The notes: generated by a model from the sequence alone, not told the origin. 64,000 nt of DNA from Liquorilactobacillus ghanensis DSM 18630 (GCF_001435235.1 NZ_AZGB01000027.1:62001-126000), one strand, 5' to 3'; positions 16,845 to 26,270 are shown, numbered from the stretch's first letter. Translations and numbers: made by a program.

Positions 16845-18671
16845 TTACTTCATATTACTTGAAGTAAGTGATAAGTTGCTCCAAAACTCATTATTTGCCG
16901 GACTAACATCAAAACCTTTAACCCGTTTATTAACCGGTTCCCAGTTGTAACTGAAATTATCCGGTGCATAAGCAGCCTGTTTATTCATATACTGTTGCCA
17001 TTGTTTGAAAATCTTAACCCGGTAGGCAGTATTCCAAGACTTGCTGCCATTCATCTCGTTCATTAATTTAGTATTTTCTTTGGAAACAAAATGCCCCATA
17101 TTGTAAGTTGCTGTTGTCCCATAAAGACCTGTTGGCGTTGGCTCAGATGATAACCCCCAAGCAGCATCATAAACATCAATTTTGCTCTGTTTTGGTTTTT
17201 GCACAGTGTCATAGAAACTATTCATTTCCATTGGCTTACCAGTTGCAAAGACAACATGCAAGCCAATTTTATGCCATTGCTGCAGGTAGTCTTGGTACTC
17301 AGCTTCTTGAGTTGACGTTCCCTGCATTGCACCAAAGTAAATTGTTAACTTTTTGCCGTTCGGTTGAACACGCCACTTGCCTTTCTTCTTATAACCAGCT
17401 TCATCTAACAACCGGTTAGCTTTCTTGATATTCAGTGGATAACCTTTGGCCGATTTATCGTAATACTTACTAAAAATTGGCGGAATCAGTGTATTTGCTC
17501 GCCATGTAACCCCATTACCAAATTTCTTGTTTAATTGATCCAAGTTCAAAGCATACATCATGGCCTGACGTAATTTTACGTTAGCCATCTTACTATTCTT
17601 ATCCATAACGTTCTTTTGCGCTTTAGTATCATAGTGGCCAACATTAAATCCAAAATAACCATACGATAAGGCTGGCTGACCAACAATTTGATATCCCTTA
17701 GTGTTCTTTAACTCTTTATAATCGGTTCCATGCATAACCCCACCGGGAATGATAAAATCATATTTCTTAGACTGAATAGCTTTGTCAATATTGCTGGAAG
17801 AAACAACATTAATAACAATATGTTTGATTTGCGGCTTTTTACCCCAATAATACTTATTCGGTGACCAGGAAGTGGATTCACCTTCAACAACTTTGTCTAA
17901 CTTATAAGGACCAGTAAAGATTGGCTTCTTACGAACTTGCTCCGATGAAGCAAGTTTGGAAATCGGTACATTCTTAATGTATTCATATGGTTCAACAGTG
18001 CTCCAAAGGAATGTATTGCCGGCATATTGCATGCTTGGAGCCATCCGACTGAAATGAATAACCGCTACACGGCCCGATTGACCATCTGGATATGAGAAAC
18101 CAGAAATCGTCTTTGCTTTACCACTATGATAAGCAGCCATTCCTTCAATTGCGTTAAAATCCGATGAATACTGTTGCGAAGTGGTTTGTGGATTAGCAAT
18201 TACTTCATAAGGATATTCAATGTCTTTAGCCGTAACTGGCATCCCATTTGACCACTTAGCATTTTTACGTAATGTAATAGTTGCCGTTTTTGCTTTTCGA
18301 TCAAGTTTTAAATTAGCTAAACCACCTTTAAGAATTTTATAATTTTTATCAGTGTTAAATAACGCATCAGACGCCCCCGGTTGGCCGCCACTTGGTGAAA
18401 AGACATCTAAATCCTCTTGATTATCTTGTAACACCGGATCAGAAATACCTTCAAACGGCGAATCATTTGGCTCAGCAACTTTTAAAGTACCATTTTTAGT
18501 TGCGGTTTGATTAGTTTTACCGGTATTGTTATAGGCCGTTTTTAATTTGACCTGTGTTGTCTTGGTACTTGAACTGGACGAAGAACTGCTTGATGAACAA
18601 GCGGCTAAGGTCACAGCAGCCAGCATTGCTGCAGCCGTCACCGCGATTTTCTTTGCTTTACTACCCTGCAT
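16845..18671 (-). CDS. oppA: Oligopeptide-binding lipoprotein OppA
   Basis: A 608-residue family-5 extracellular solute-binding protein. The signal peptide ends in the lipobox LAAC (Cys25), followed by a serine-rich linker. The body has the family pattern, including WSNGMPVTAKDI and a long C-terminal lobe. It supplies peptides to OppBC/DF, an essential amino-acid route in lactic acid bacteria. It is the last gene of oppD-oppF-oppB-oppC-oppA and is separated from oppC by 93 bases, which leaves room for extra expression of the binding protein. Confidence 0.93.
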   Translation of the reverse strand: MQGSKAKKIAVTAAAMLAAVTLAACSSSSSSSSSSTKTTQVKLKTAYNNTGKTNQTATKNGTLKVAEPNDSPFEGISDPVLQDNQEDLDVFSPSGGQPGASDALFNTDKNYKILKGGLANLKLDRKAKTATITLRKNAKWSNGMPVTAKDIEYPYEVIANPQTTSQQYSSDFNAIEGMAAYHSGKAKTISGFSYPDGQSGRVAVIHFSRMAPSMQYAGNTFLWSTVEPYEYIKNVPISKLASSEQVRKKPIFTGPYKLDKVVEGESTSWSPNKYYWGKKPQIKHIVINVVSSSNIDKAIQSKKYDFIIPGGVMHGTDYKELKNTKGYQIVGQPALSYGYFGFNVGHYDTKAQKNVMDKNSKMANVKLRQAMMYALNLDQLNKKFGNGVTWRANTLIPPIFSKYYDKSAKGYPLNIKKANRLLDEAGYKKKGKWRVQPNGKKLTIYFGAMQGTSTQEAEYQDYLQQWHKIGLHVVFATGKPMEMNSFYDTVQKPKQSKIDVYDAAWGLSSEPTPTGLYGTTATYNMGHFVSKENTKLMNEMNGSKSWNTAYRVKIFKQWQQYMNKQAAYAPDNFSYNWEPVNKRVKGFDVSPANNEFWSNLSLTSSNMK

Positions 18672-18764
18672 ATAAAGATCCCCCTTGAGTTAAAATAATT
18701 TAATTATTATTGCTATCATTCGTTTAGTAAAAACAGGCACCATCTCCTTAATGATTTAACTGTT

Positions 18765-19712
18765 TTATTTACCAACTGCTTGCCGTTGAGAAGCATCAGC
18801 TGAACGTCGAATAACTTGACCAATATAACTAATTGCCAAGCACAAAATAATAATTTCTAAAGCCGCTGGCAACCAAGTCCACCAATACTGTGTAATATTA
18901 TTTGGATCATTAGCATTAGCAATCAAGGTCCCCAAAGACGGGGTCTTAGGTGGCAAGCCAAATCCCAAGTATGATAAGCCTGTTTCAACTCCAATATTTT
19001 CAGCAAAGGATAAAGTCGTATCAACTACGATCAGTGATGAAATGTTGGGCATAATTTCACGAAAAATAATTTTCCATGAATTTGTACCTGAAGTAATTGA
19101 TGCTGCCACATAATCCTTTTTAGATTCTGCCAGAGTTCGAGAACGAATTAAGCGGGAAGTCCCTAACCAGTAAAAACAAGAAAAGATCAAGGTTAATGTG
19201 ATCGCATTATAGTTGTGAATAATTGTAACTAAAACAATAATCATCATTGTCATTGGCAGCATCATCATAAAATCATAAATCCGCTGCATCCACCAATCAA
19301 CAAAGCCGCCATAATAACCTGAAATCAATCCCCATGCAACACCCCAAGTTGAAGAAATTAACGTTAGGCCAATTGCAATTCCAATCGAATTGCGTGAACC
19401 AACAATTAATTGTTTCATAATTGAGCGACCACCAGTATCAGCACCTAAAAGGTAACCATCTTGCAATGGCCGATTTAAATAGGCGGTAATATTAGTATTC
19501 ATCATTTGGGAAACATTAATAAAAAAAGATGCAATTGTTACAAATACAATAAAACAAACCACGATAATCAAGGCGATCAATGCTGGACGATCAGCTTTAA
19601 ATTCACTCCATACAATTTTACCGGCTGAAGGAGTAGCTTGACGCTCAGCTTCTTGCGTTAAACGTTTTAATTCTTGCGGATCAATTGTCTGCTCAGATAA
19701 ACTCTTCATCAT
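18765..19712 (-). CDS. oppC: Oligopeptide ABC permease OppC
   Basis: A 315-residue permease with a cytoplasmic N-terminal segment, a first membrane span at about residues 45-70, and five more spans. The coupling loop ESKKDYVAASITSGTNSWKIIFREIMPN matches the OppC/DppC pattern. It lies nine bases after oppB and precedes oppA. ATG 19710-19712 is chosen because GGGGAGTG is correctly spaced; a second ATG follows immediately. Confidence 0.92.
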   Translation of the reverse strand: MMKSLSEQTIDPQELKRLTQEAERQATPSAGKIVWSEFKADRPALIALIIVVCFIVFVTIASFFINVSQMMNTNITAYLNRPLQDGYLLGADTGGRSIMKQLIVGSRNSIGIAIGLTLISSTWGVAWGLISGYYGGFVDWWMQRIYDFMMMLPMTMMIIVLVTIIHNYNAITLTLIFSCFYWLGTSRLIRSRTLAESKKDYVAASITSGTNSWKIIFREIMPNISSLIVVDTTLSFAENIGVETGLSYLGFGLPPKTPSLGTLIANANDPNNITQYWWTWLPAALEIIILCLAISYIGQVIRRSADASQRQAVGK

Positions 19713-19721
19713 ACCACTCCC

Positions 19722-20681
19722 CTATTTAATCCGGATTCTTGGATCAACAATTCCAAGAATAATATCAGATAATAAAGTTCCTAATAAATTCAAAATCCCA
19801 AACAGCAAAACTAAAGCGGTAATAACTGTGTAATCACGATAACTAATCGAATTCACAAATAATAGCCCCATCCCTGGATAGGAGAAAATACTCTCCGTAA
19901 AGATTGAACCATTCAGCAAACCCGTGATCGAATATCCACCAAAAGCTGCGATTGGCAACAATGAATTGCGAAAAATATGATGACGATAAATTGCTTTTTC
20001 CGGCACACCTTTGGCCCGCGCTGTTTTAACATAGTCTGATCTTTTAGCATCAATTACTTCTGAACGCAGATACTGTACAATATTCACGGTGCTAAAGAGG
20101 GCTCCTAACAAACCTGGTAACAACATATGATAAAAGCGCGACAAAATCGTTCCGCTAAAGCCACTGGCCGTCGCTGAAATGGACCCAGTTGTCGGAAACC
20201 AATTCAGAACATAGCCAAAGATCCATAACCCTACTACCAAAATTACAAAAAAGGGAATGCAATAAGTTACATAAGTATAAATTCGAATGATCGTATCTGG
20301 CAGTTTGCCTTCATGCCGACCAGCATACATCCCCATTGGTAAAGCTATTAAATAGGTAAGAACCATCGTAAACAACGACAGCCACAAAGTATTTTCTGCT
20401 CGTTGACCGATCAGGTTTGCAACTGATTCATGATACTGATAGCTTTGACCTAAATTTCCATGAAATAAATGCACTATCCAATTCCAATATTGTTGATACC
20501 ATGGATCATACAACCCATTAATTCTCATTAAATGATGAATCTCAGCGGTACCGGCTCGTGGGTTAATTGAACCGGTAAATGGATCTCCCGGCATCATTTT
20601 AGCTAATAAAAACACTAAAATACTTAAAAGAATAATTTCAGGAATCATAATTAAAACTCGGCGTAAGATAACTTTCCACAT
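19722..20681 (-). CDS. oppB: Oligopeptide ABC permease OppB
   Basis: A 319-residue permease with six predicted spans, starting with a membrane helix near residues 10-30. The characteristic loop DYVKTARAKGVPEKAIYRHHIFRNSLLP is present, together with TESIFSYPGMG and the C-terminal DPRIRIK. It directly abuts oppF (one-base spacing), so the operon is tightly packed. It forms the channel with OppC. Confidence 0.94.
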   Translation of the reverse strand: MWKVILRRVLIMIPEIILLSILVFLLAKMMPGDPFTGSINPRAGTAEIHHLMRINGLYDPWYQQYWNWIVHLFHGNLGQSYQYHESVANLIGQRAENTLWLSLFTMVLTYLIALPMGMYAGRHEGKLPDTIIRIYTYVTYCIPFFVILVVGLWIFGYVLNWFPTTGSISATASGFSGTILSRFYHMLLPGLLGALFSTVNIVQYLRSEVIDAKRSDYVKTARAKGVPEKAIYRHHIFRNSLLPIAAFGGYSITGLLNGSIFTESIFSYPGMGLLFVNSISYRDYTVITALVLLFGILNLLGTLLSDIILGIVDPRIRIK

Positions 20682-21653
20682 TTAGTCCACCCCCTGTGCT
20701 GTTAATTTCCGTTTACTTGCCGCTTGCGGTGGCAAAGCAACGAAATGCGTCTGGGAAACTTGCACTAGTGGATAGGCCATACCGGCTTGATCATAATAAT
20801 CGTTCTTTTGTTCTTGATAAATTTTTTCAATTCGCAATCGTTCTTGTTGACGTTCCTGCCGGTGGCGAACATCAACTTGTGGAATTGCTTCTAACAAACG
20901 CTGAGTATAAATATGTAACGGATGATTATAGATATCATCACGTGAACCAACTTCAACTAAACGTCCATGATTCATAATTGCTAAGCGATCGCACATATGC
21001 CGGACAACTCCTAAATCGTGTGATATAAAAAGATAAGAAACCCCAAACTCACGCTGAATCTTCTTTAAGAAATTTAGCACCTGAGCTTGAACCGAAAGAT
21101 CTAAAGCAGAAACCGGTTCATCAGCAATTATCAATTTGGGATTAGTGGCCACCGCCCGAGCGATTCCAATTCGCTGCCGTTGACCGCCGGAAAACTGATG
21201 TGGATATTTATATAAAGCATCAGGACCTAATCCAACAATATCCAGCAGCTGCAAAACACGAATTTTCTCAGTTTCACTATCGAGCTTTTGAAAATTACGT
21301 AGTGGCTCAGCGATAATTGTTTCAATTCGTTTCCGTGGATTTAAACTTGATAAAGAGTCCTGGAAAATCATTTGGACGTTTTGATTATAATTAAGTCGTT
21401 CTTTAGGTTTATTTAGTGCAATATTTTCACCTTGATATAAAATTTGTCCACCGGTTGCTTTTTCTAAACCAACAACCGCTCGCCCAGTTGTCGTTTTCCC
21501 TGAGCCCGATTCACCAACTAAGCCAAACGTTTCGCCAGCATTAATTTTAAAGGAAACTCCATCAACAGCTTTAACTTGATCAGTAATTCGATTCCAGAAG
21601 CCGCTTCGAATCGGAAAGTGAACCTGCAAATCCTTAACCTCAATTAAACTCAT
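20682..21653 (-). CDS. oppF: Oligopeptide ABC ATPase OppF
   Basis: A 323-residue ATPase with Walker A GESGSGKTT, Q-loop MIFQDSLSSLNPR, signature FSGGQRQR, Walker B LIIADEPVSALD and H-loop ISHDLGVV. The C-terminal region after LEAIPQ is the oligopeptide-ABC extension, but it is short and carries none of the Fe-S-type cysteine cluster seen in some relatives. Its start overlaps the oppD stop by four bases. Confidence 0.93.
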   Translation of the reverse strand: MSLIEVKDLQVHFPIRSGFWNRITDQVKAVDGVSFKINAGETFGLVGESGSGKTTTGRAVVGLEKATGGQILYQGENIALNKPKERLNYNQNVQMIFQDSLSSLNPRKRIETIIAEPLRNFQKLDSETEKIRVLQLLDIVGLGPDALYKYPHQFSGGQRQRIGIARAVATNPKLIIADEPVSALDLSVQAQVLNFLKKIQREFGVSYLFISHDLGVVRHMCDRLAIMNHGRLVEVGSRDDIYNHPLHIYTQRLLEAIPQVDVRHRQERQQERLRIEKIYQEQKNDYYDQAGMAYPLVQVSQTHFVALPPQAASKRKLTAQGVD

Positions 21654-22660
21654 TGCCTAACCCCCTTTGGTGCAACTGGAAAATTAAAGTTTTGATAACA
21701 GGTACAGCGAACCTGATGCCCAGCAGACAATTGATGCATTGTTGGGTGTTTTTCATGTGCGCTACTTGGGACCCAAGGAATTCTTGGAGCAAACCGATCA
21801 CCATCTTTTGGCATCTGCTGCAGCGAAGGAACGTTGCCGGCAATTACATAAAGCTCATCGTTTTCACTATCTGCTTGTGGCACTGAACGCAATAAAGAAC
21901 GGGTGTAAGGGTGAAGGGGGTTTTCAAAAATCTGCTGAACTGTTCCCTGCTCTACAATCTGGCCAGCGTACATTACAGCAACTTCATCAGCCGTTTGTGC
22001 AACTACCCCTAAATCATGGGTAATTAAAATTACTCCGCTATGATTTTCTTGTTGAATTTTTCTAATCAAATCAAGAATTTGCGCTTGAATTGTTACGTCC
22101 AGAGCAGTTGTTGGTTCATCGGCAATTAACAAATCCGGTTTGCAAGCAATTGCAATCGCGATAATTACCCGTTGCCGCATTCCACCTGATAACTCATGCG
22201 GAAACTGGCGCGCTGTCCGTTGGGGATTATCAATTCCCACATCTTGCAGCAATTCTAAAGCCCGTTCACTTTTTTGCTTTTCTGTTAACTGTGTATGGTA
22301 ATCCATCACTTCGGTAATTTGATCTTTAATTTTCTTCAAAGGATTAAGTGCCGACAATGGATCCTGAAAGATCATGCCGATCTTGGCTCCGCGAATTTTG
22401 TTGTACTGAACTTCATTCATTTTTAAAAGGTCCTGCCCTTCAAAAACAACCTGTCCAGTGCTTTTAGTAATCGCTGGATCATGCAGTCCCATGACAGTTG
22501 TCGCTAACGTACTTTTGCCACAACCCGATTCTCCAACAATCGCTAAAATTTGATCACGTTTAACTTGCAAATTAATTTGTGAAATTGCTTCATAAAATTC
22601 TCCCTCGATTTTAAAAGATGTACTTAGATTTTTTATATTTAGTAATGTTTGATCAGACAT
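21650..22660 (-). CDS. oppD: Oligopeptide ABC ATPase OppD
   Basis: A 336-residue ATPase with Walker A GESGCGKSTL, MIFQDPLSALNP, signature LSGGMRQR, Walker B LLIADEPTTALD and THDLGVVAQ. The C-terminal extension has the oligopeptide-transporter pattern with cysteine residues (QVRCTCYQ). In-frame starts exist at 22678 (TTG), 22672 and 22660. I chose 22660 because GGGGA lies 11 bases before it, but 22672 cannot be excluded. It is the first gene of the opp operon. Confidence 0.9.
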   Translation of the reverse strand: MSDQTLLNIKNLSTSFKIEGEFYEAISQINLQVKRDQILAIVGESGCGKSTLATTVMGLHDPAITKSTGQVVFEGQDLLKMNEVQYNKIRGAKIGMIFQDPLSALNPLKKIKDQITEVMDYHTQLTEKQKSERALELLQDVGIDNPQRTARQFPHELSGGMRQRVIIAIAIACKPDLLIADEPTTALDVTIQAQILDLIRKIQQENHSGVILITHDLGVVAQTADEVAVMYAGQIVEQGTVQQIFENPLHPYTRSLLRSVPQADSENDELYVIAGNVPSLQQMPKDGDRFAPRIPWVPSSAHEKHPTMHQLSAGHQVRCTCYQNFNFPVAPKGVRQ

Positions 22661-22710
22661 TAGTTTATTCATCCCCAACTGACTACAAAGATTAAAATTT
22701 ATTGAGATTT

Positions 22711-22738
22711 ATTATACCTCTTAAAAAACAAATTGCAA
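22711..22738 (-). promoter_or_regulatory. opp operon promoter
   Basis: TTGCAA (22733-22738) and a perfect TATAAT (22711-22716) are 16 bases apart, upstream of oppD. Confidence 0.65.
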
Positions 22739-22989
22739 ACCACATATTTTATGGATTAATTTCATTTATTAACTTGGACAGGCTATTTGGCATACTTTAC
22801 TAGACAAAAGTTTATTTTTGAAGAAATAAATGCATAAAATCTTCTAAAATAAAACATTCTAAATTCTTAATTTTATGCTAAGAATTGCCAGCTGAAAATT
22901 ATCATTTTTTAATGCTTATCTTAAGCATAATTTCATTAATTAATTAATTCAATTTTTAGTACTCATTATGCAATTTCATTCAAAAATCA
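22739..22989. other. AT-rich intergenic stretch without a gene
   Basis: Between the opp promoter and the terminator of the small gene, both strands are closed by frequent stop codons. I see no ORF with a ribosome binding site and no strong hairpin. Confidence 0.6.
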
Positions 22990-23054
22990 TAACAAAAAAA
23001 TAAAGCGTTCGATAATTACCAGTTGATAGTCTGTTAATTATTGAGCACTTTATC
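22990..23054 (-). terminator. Terminator after the 48-residue small gene
   Basis: On the minus strand a long imperfect stem (about 20 bp, arms 23034-23053 and 23000-23019) is followed by TTTATTTTTTT. Confidence 0.7.
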
Positions 23055-23120
23055 AAATTAATTTCCAACGACTAACTATCCTTAACCAAATTATCATACA
23101 CAGTTTATGTAGCTGTCTGA

Positions 23121-23267
23121 TTATTTAGCTTTGCTTGCACACTCTTTTTCCAACTCAACTGCTTTATCATAGGCATAACGGTACAAATTGAGTTTCACAT
23201 CTAAAGACTTTTCATTCGTATCAGACATAACAACCGCTAAAGCAAATTTTTCTGGATCAATCTTCAT
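23121..23267 (-). CDS. Small protein of 48 residues, unknown function
   Basis: The frame begins MKIDPEKFALAVVMSDTNEK and ends KECASKAK, with ATG at 23265-23267 after AAGGA and a TAA at 23121-23123. It is supported by a ribosome binding site, a plausible promoter (TTTTAA-17-TATAAT), and its own terminator 70 bases downstream. The protein is soluble and probably helical, with an acidic/basic mix (SLDVKLNLYRYAYDKAVELEKE). The complete transcription unit argues that it is real. I do not recognise a named family. Confidence 0.75.
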   Translation of the reverse strand: MKIDPEKFALAVVMSDTNEKSLDVKLNLYRYAYDKAVELEKECASKAK

Positions 23268-23290
23268 CAGCTCACATCCTTCCGTTACAT

Positions 23291-23319
23291 ATTATAATTC
23301 ATTTTAGCTGTGTTTAAAA
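23291..23319 (-). promoter_or_regulatory. Candidate promoter of the 48-residue gene
   Basis: TTTTAA (23314-23319, weak) and a perfect TATAAT (23291-23296) are separated by 17 bases. Confidence 0.5.
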
Positions 23320-23375
23320 TTAATTTTAGGTATACATAAAAACAGTTTGTTTTAATATGAATTTTCAGTTGAAAA

Positions 23376-23415
23376 CTAAAAAAAACAATTCAGCAGCCAG
23401 CTGCCAAATTGTTTT
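23376..23415 (-). terminator. Terminator of the pxp/acc operon
   Basis: On the minus strand AACAATT-GCAGC / GCTGC-AATTGTT form a stem with small symmetric interruptions, followed by eight T. It lies just after the Nramp gene. Confidence 0.85.
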
Positions 23416-23432
23416 ACAAAGTTTGAGTGTTT

Positions 23433-24662
23433 TTAAAATAAACCTAAGAGAGTTTCAATGCTGGCATATGCCATAAAAATAACTACCAGCCAACCAGTAT
23501 ATGTCAACCATTTTGGATGATGGTAATCCCCCATCAATTTATGATTGCGACTGGCTAACAATAATATTGCTAAAGAAATTGGCAATATAAATCCATTGGC
23601 AGCACCGACAAAAACCAAAACTTTAGCTGGTGAACCGATTAAATAAAAGACTACTGTCGAAATTACAATAAAACCAATCACCAAAATTTTGTGATAATTC
23701 TGATAAAAATTCTTGTTTTTCCCAACTGCATAATCCAAAAATGAAGTAGAAGTAAATGTTGATCCTAAAACTGAAGTCATTCCGGCGGCAAATAACAATA
23801 TACCGAAAAACTTATAACCGAAATTTCCGGCCGCATATTTAAAAATCGAAGCCGCCGGATTAGTTGGATCCAATTTAGTCCCCGTCACAACTACTGCCAA
23901 GCCGGCTAAGAACAGCATAACTCTAATAACGGAAGCAACTCCAATCCCAGTTAAAGCTCCGGCATTAACATACTTGATATTTTTCTTGCCGGTCAATCCG
24001 CCTTCCAGCAAACGATGCCCACCAGAAAATGAAATATAACCGCCGACTGTTCCTCCGACAATCGTTACAATTGAATAAAAGTCAACTTTAGTCGGCAAAA
24101 AAGTATGTTGAACGGCTTGCTGATATGGAACTGCCATTACAACAATAATGTAAATTAAAATGGCAACTTTAACGACTGCCAATACCTGAACTGTTCGGTC
24201 CATAACCGTCAAAGCATTCTTAACCACAAAAACGATAATTGCCAGTAATCCGGCAATCACTGCCCCATTTTCTGGTGAAATGCCAAACAGTACATTCAAA
24301 CCTAATCCAGCTCCGCCAACATTGCCGATATTGAAAAACAACCCCCCGACTGCGACTAAAAATGATAGTACATACCCTAATCCGGGGAAAATCTCATTAG
24401 CCAAAGTTTGGGCTTTTTGACCACTAACAACAATTATCCGCCAAATATTCATTTGAACAATAACATCAAAAATAATACAAATTAAAATAGCAAAACCAAA
24501 GTTGGCACCCATTTGACCCGTAAAAGTTGCTGTTTGCGTTAAAAATCCCGGCCCAACAGCAGCCATTGCCATTAAAAAGGCTGCCCCCATTGCGATGCTC
24601 CATGGAGAACGGCTCGCTTGATCAATTTTAGGCAAATCATTTTTACTTGGTTTATTGGTCAT
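23433..24662 (-). CDS. Nramp-family transporter of the oxoprolinase cluster (YcsG-like)
   Basis: A 409-residue integral membrane protein with about 11 spans, belonging to the Nramp superfamily. Its N-terminal region has MAAVGPGFLTQTATFTGQ, where canonical Mn/Fe Nramp proteins carry the metal-binding DPGN motif; here that motif is not seen, so divalent-metal transport is doubtful. In Bacillus a similar Nramp-like gene (ycsG) accompanies ycsF, ycsI, kipI and kipA, and the same set occurs here. Uptake of 5-oxoproline or a related lactam is inference from context. It is the last gene of the operon. The start is ATG 24660-24662 because GAGAGG precedes it. Confidence 0.85.
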   Translation of the reverse strand: MTNKPSKNDLPKIDQASRSPWSIAMGAAFLMAMAAVGPGFLTQTATFTGQMGANFGFAILICIIFDVIVQMNIWRIIVVSGQKAQTLANEIFPGLGYVLSFLVAVGGLFFNIGNVGGAGLGLNVLFGISPENGAVIAGLLAIIVFVVKNALTVMDRTVQVLAVVKVAILIYIIVVMAVPYQQAVQHTFLPTKVDFYSIVTIVGGTVGGYISFSGGHRLLEGGLTGKKNIKYVNAGALTGIGVASVIRVMLFLAGLAVVVTGTKLDPTNPAASIFKYAAGNFGYKFFGILLFAAGMTSVLGSTFTSTSFLDYAVGKNKNFYQNYHKILVIGFIVISTVVFYLIGSPAKVLVFVGAANGFILPISLAILLLASRNHKLMGDYHHPKWLTYTGWLVVIFMAYASIETLLGLF

Positions 24663-24713
24663 ATACAAATTCCTCTCTTATTTAAAAAAATTAAGTCATT
24701 CTCCTTCGCAGTT

Positions 24714-25460
24714 TTAAAACGACTGCAATTTTACTTCTGCTTGCACCAAGGTTTCCCGCAAACGTGCGACAATTGCCAGCGCCTGTTGATTATCACCATG
24801 TACACAGACCGTATCCGGCTGCAACTCCACCTGAGAACCATCAATAGCAGTTACCGTATGCGTCTGCAGCATTTGCAAAACGCGTGCAGCAATTACCGCT
24901 GGATCGGTAATAACAGCATTAGGCTGACTGCGGGGAACCAAACGACCGTCGGGTAAATAATTTCGATCACCGAAAACCTCTTGCGCAGCCGGCAAGCCAA
25001 CCGCTTTGGCAGCTTTGATCAATTCACTGCCAGCCAATCCATAGAGCGGCAATTCCGGGTCAACCTGCTGAATTCCCTGACAAATAGCTACCGCTAACTG
25101 ATAATCATTGGCGGCTAAATTATAAAGAGCACCGTGTGGTTTAACATGATGCAAGCGATGATCGCTCGTAAATGCTTGTAAGGCTCCAATTTGATAAGTT
25201 ACCAAGTGCTTAACTTCAGCAGGGGTCAGCTTCATTTGCCGCCGACCAAAGCCTTGCAAATCTGGAAATCCGGGATGTGCTCCAATTTTGACCCCAGCTT
25301 TTTCAGCAACTGCAACTGTTTGGGCCATCACATCCGGATCACCGGCATGAAAACCACAAGCCACGTTAACCGATGTTACTAATTGAATGACCTGTGTGTC
25401 GTTACCTAAATGATAGCGGCCAAAACTTTCACCTAAATCACTATTTAAATCAATTTTCAC
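24714..25460 (-). CDS. pxpA: 5-oxoprolinase subunit A, LamB/YcsF family
   Basis: A 248-residue LamB/YcsF protein with the family start DLNSDLGESFG, NVACGFHAGDP, HPGFPDLQGFGRR, and VKPHGALYN. It is one of three parts of the ATP-dependent 5-oxoprolinase PxpABC, which opens pyroglutamate to glutamate. The start is GTG at 25458-25460, seven bases after GGGAGG; the upstream ATG at 25475 encodes the ribosome binding site itself. It is separated from pxpB/pxpC by accB, accC and a DUF1445 gene. Confidence 0.92.
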   Translation of the reverse strand: MKIDLNSDLGESFGRYHLGNDTQVIQLVTSVNVACGFHAGDPDVMAQTVAVAEKAGVKIGAHPGFPDLQGFGRRQMKLTPAEVKHLVTYQIGALQAFTSDHRLHHVKPHGALYNLAANDYQLAVAICQGIQQVDPELPLYGLAGSELIKAAKAVGLPAAQEVFGDRNYLPDGRLVPRSQPNAVITDPAVIAARVLQMLQTHTVTAIDGSQVELQPDTVCVHGDNQQALAIVARLRETLVQAEVKLQSF

Positions 25461-25478
25461 ACTAGAACCTCCCATTTC

Positions 25479-26270
25479 TTAATCATATTTTAGGCTGGTA
25501 TTTTTAATATCAGTAATCAGCATATGCCCCGGAGAATGCGTAATTACAAATGGTGGCTTAACTTGCATAATGACATTTTGCGGAGTAACTCCGCAAGGCC
25601 AAAAGACCGGTACCTCACCGGGTTTTATCGGTACCGCGTCCCCATAATCTGGATGCGCTAAATCTTTAATTCCGATTTTTGCCGGCTGGCCAATTTGAAT
25701 TGGTGCTCCATGGACTTTAGGCATAGCAGCTGTTACCTTAACTGCTTTAACCACCTGTTCTGTAGGAATCGGTCGCATGCTGACAACCATTGTTCCACGA
25801 AATTTACCGGCCGGAGTCAATTCAATATTGGTATTGTACATGGGAACATTTAATCCCAACGTTATCTGACGAACTTCAATTCCGGCAGCTATCAATTCCG
25901 CCTCAAATGAGAAACTGCAGCCGATAATAAAACTGACCAAATCATCTCGCCAATATTTTTCAACACTTGTAACTTCTTCTGTCAATTTCCCATCACGATA
26001 GATTCGATATTTAGGAAAATCATTAGCTAAATCCACATCTTGAGCAAATTGCCGCAGGTTTCGGCTGCCGGCATCACTAACTTCCAAAATTGGACATGGT
26101 TTCGGATTGCGCTGCGCAAATAACAAAAAATCATAGGCCAGACTTCGCGGCAAAATCACCAAATTTGCCTGAGTAAATCCAGCCGCCAAGCCACTCGTTT
26201 GTCCACTAAACTTTCCGGTTCTGATTAAATGACGCAATTCTACCGGTGATAGTTTGTTCAGATTTTCCAT
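25479..26270 (-). CDS. DUF1445 family protein (YcsI-like, putative hydro-lyase)
   Basis: A 263-residue protein of the DUF1445 family, identified by GQTSGLAAGFTQANLVILP, the SFIIGCSFSFEAEL segment, VPMYNTNI, VSMRPIP and the C-terminal HSPGHMLITD. A relative of this domain occurs in mammalian D-glutamate cyclase, which connects it to 5-oxoproline chemistry; that link is established for the distant relative, not for this protein. It overlaps the accC stop by one base (TAATG) and precedes pxpA, so it is part of the same operon. The exact reaction is unknown. Confidence 0.85.
   Translation of the reverse strand: MENLNKLSPVELRHLIRTGKFSGQTSGLAAGFTQANLVILPRSLAYDFLLFAQRNPKPCPILEVSDAGSRNLRQFAQDVDLANDFPKYRIYRDGKLTEEVTSVEKYWRDDLVSFIIGCSFSFEAELIAAGIEVRQITLGLNVPMYNTNIELTPAGKFRGTMVVSMRPIPTEQVVKAVKVTAAMPKVHGAPIQIGQPAKIGIKDLAHPDYGDAVPIKPGEVPVFWPCGVTPQNVIMQVKPPFVITHSPGHMLITDIKNTSLKYD

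Noticed and set aside
23360-23377. CodY-like box AATTTTCAGTTGAAAA
   Set aside because: It resembles the CodY consensus but has a two-base insertion in the centre and lies beyond the operon end, near a terminator.
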